The notes under the pieces were generated by a model. The model was not told where the DNA came from and made no database searches. It worked only from the letters and a program-made list of their open reading frames with translations. Positions 63,718 through 64,000 of a stretch of DNA of 64,000 nucleotides are shown piece by piece. Origin of the DNA: Phenylobacterium immobile (ATCC 35973) (GTDB lineage: Bacteria > Pseudomonadota > Alphaproteobacteria > Caulobacterales > Caulobacteraceae). The position numbers were made by a program, and so were the translations under genes. Every line of letters starts with the position of its first letter. Position 1 is the stretch's first letter. The stretch lies in assembly GCF_001375595.1 (NCBI RefSeq), contig NZ_CVJQ01000001.1:186001-250000 (forward strand). The letters are read 5' to 3'.

Positions 63718-64000
63718 ATGAACGCTGACGTTCAGAACTCCAATCGTAAGGCCGAGCTGCTCTCCACCGTGATCGAGCATGTGGCCATCGACCAGTACGA
63801 CGCGCGCCCGGTCATCGACGCCATGCGCAAGATGAGCTTCACCAGCCGCGACACCGCCCGCGCCGCCGATATCCTCTCAATGGCGATCGAGGATCCGGAC
63901 TGCTCGCCCTGGCTGATCCTGGCCGGCTCGACCTCGGCCGGCGGGTGCATGCACATCTACCGCGACATGGTGAAGTACGGGATGATCGACGTCGTCGTCG
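63718..64000 (+). CDS. Deoxyhypusine synthase-like protein, 3' end outside the window
   Basis: Only the first 94 residues are in view. They include AELLSTVIEHVAIDQYDARP, the opening of the family, and SPWLILAGSTSAGGCMHIYR, where the glycine-rich SAGG loop matches the NAD-binding part of deoxyhypusine synthase. Bacteria lack eIF5A; their homologues act in polyamine chemistry, such as homospermidine or bis(guanidino) amine synthesis. It follows the decarboxylase by 113 bases containing a candidate RNA switch. AAGGAA lies about 13 bases before ATG 63718. Confidence 0.85.
   Translation, partial: MNADVQNSNRKAELLSTVIEHVAIDQYDARPVIDAMRKMSFTSRDTARAADILSMAIEDPDCSPWLILAGSTSAGGCMHIYRDMVKYGMIDVVV

Overview
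The window is a GC-rich alphaproteobacterial chromosome segment. It most likely comes from the order Caulobacterales (Caulobacter or Phenylobacterium type). The reasons are a DUF1013/TrcR cell-cycle regulator, a COQ9 protein, an imuA-imuB-dnaE2 mutagenesis operon with a GTTC-N7-GTTC LexA box, and a PLP decarboxylase next to a deoxyhypusine-synthase-like gene. Most of the DNA is core chromosome. I see no rRNA, tRNA, CRISPR array or insertion sequence.

Layout. 1-4.7 kb: end of a HemY-like gene, a split chromate transporter, a quinone-reductase-like enzyme and a Gfo/Idh oxidoreductase. 4.7-7.6 kb: dTDP-sugar genes rmlB-rmlD-rmlA, overlapping by 4 bases each, with no rmlC. 7.7-12.2 kb: a MATE exporter, a RibB protein with a degenerate RibA domain, and a serralysin-like RTX metalloprotease. 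12.3-21.7 kb: trcR, two DUF465 sequences (one fused to DUF2390), ubiX, purE-purK, coq9, rpsU (apparent CTG start), ftsH, folP, thiD and a nucleotidyltransferase. 21.8-25.4 kb: a small exported protein, then serC and serA. 25.4-27.3 kb: an accessory two-gene operon resembling a polymorphic toxin with its immunity protein; a perfect LexA box lies upstream. 27.4-33.9 kb: dnaE2, imuB, imuA and ku. 34.0-39.1 kb: peptidoglycan enzymes and ligD. 39.2-46.3 kb: otsA, otsB, zwf, a GH15 glycosidase and pyk. 46.4-52.6 kb: the rimP-nusA-ylxR-infB operon. 52.9-56.6 kb: ppa, a TetR regulator, an LpxH-like phosphoesterase and a glycosyltransferase carrying a TetR DNA-binding domain. 56.6-62.0 kb: phnC-phnD-phnE followed by pstC-pstA-pstB. 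62.3-64.0 kb: polyamine-type decarboxylase and the start of a deoxyhypusine-synthase-like gene.

The best candidate for an undescribed system is the operon at 25384-27233. A 428-residue protein has a coiled-coil N terminus, a glycine-rich hydrophobic middle and an unrecognised C-terminal domain. It is followed, with a 4-base overlap, by a 188-residue Trp-rich protein. The box GAAC-N7-GAAC at 27291-27305 matches the one in front of imuA, so the pair is probably induced by DNA damage, as bacteriocins are. Next to it stand SOS translesion polymerase genes and the end-joining proteins Ku and LigD. Other points worth a look are a TetR-glycosyltransferase fusion with its own palindrome, an attenuator-like terminator in the rimP-nusA leader, a Pho box in front of a pst operon that lacks pstS, and possible RNA switches before serC and the deoxyhypusine-synthase-like gene.
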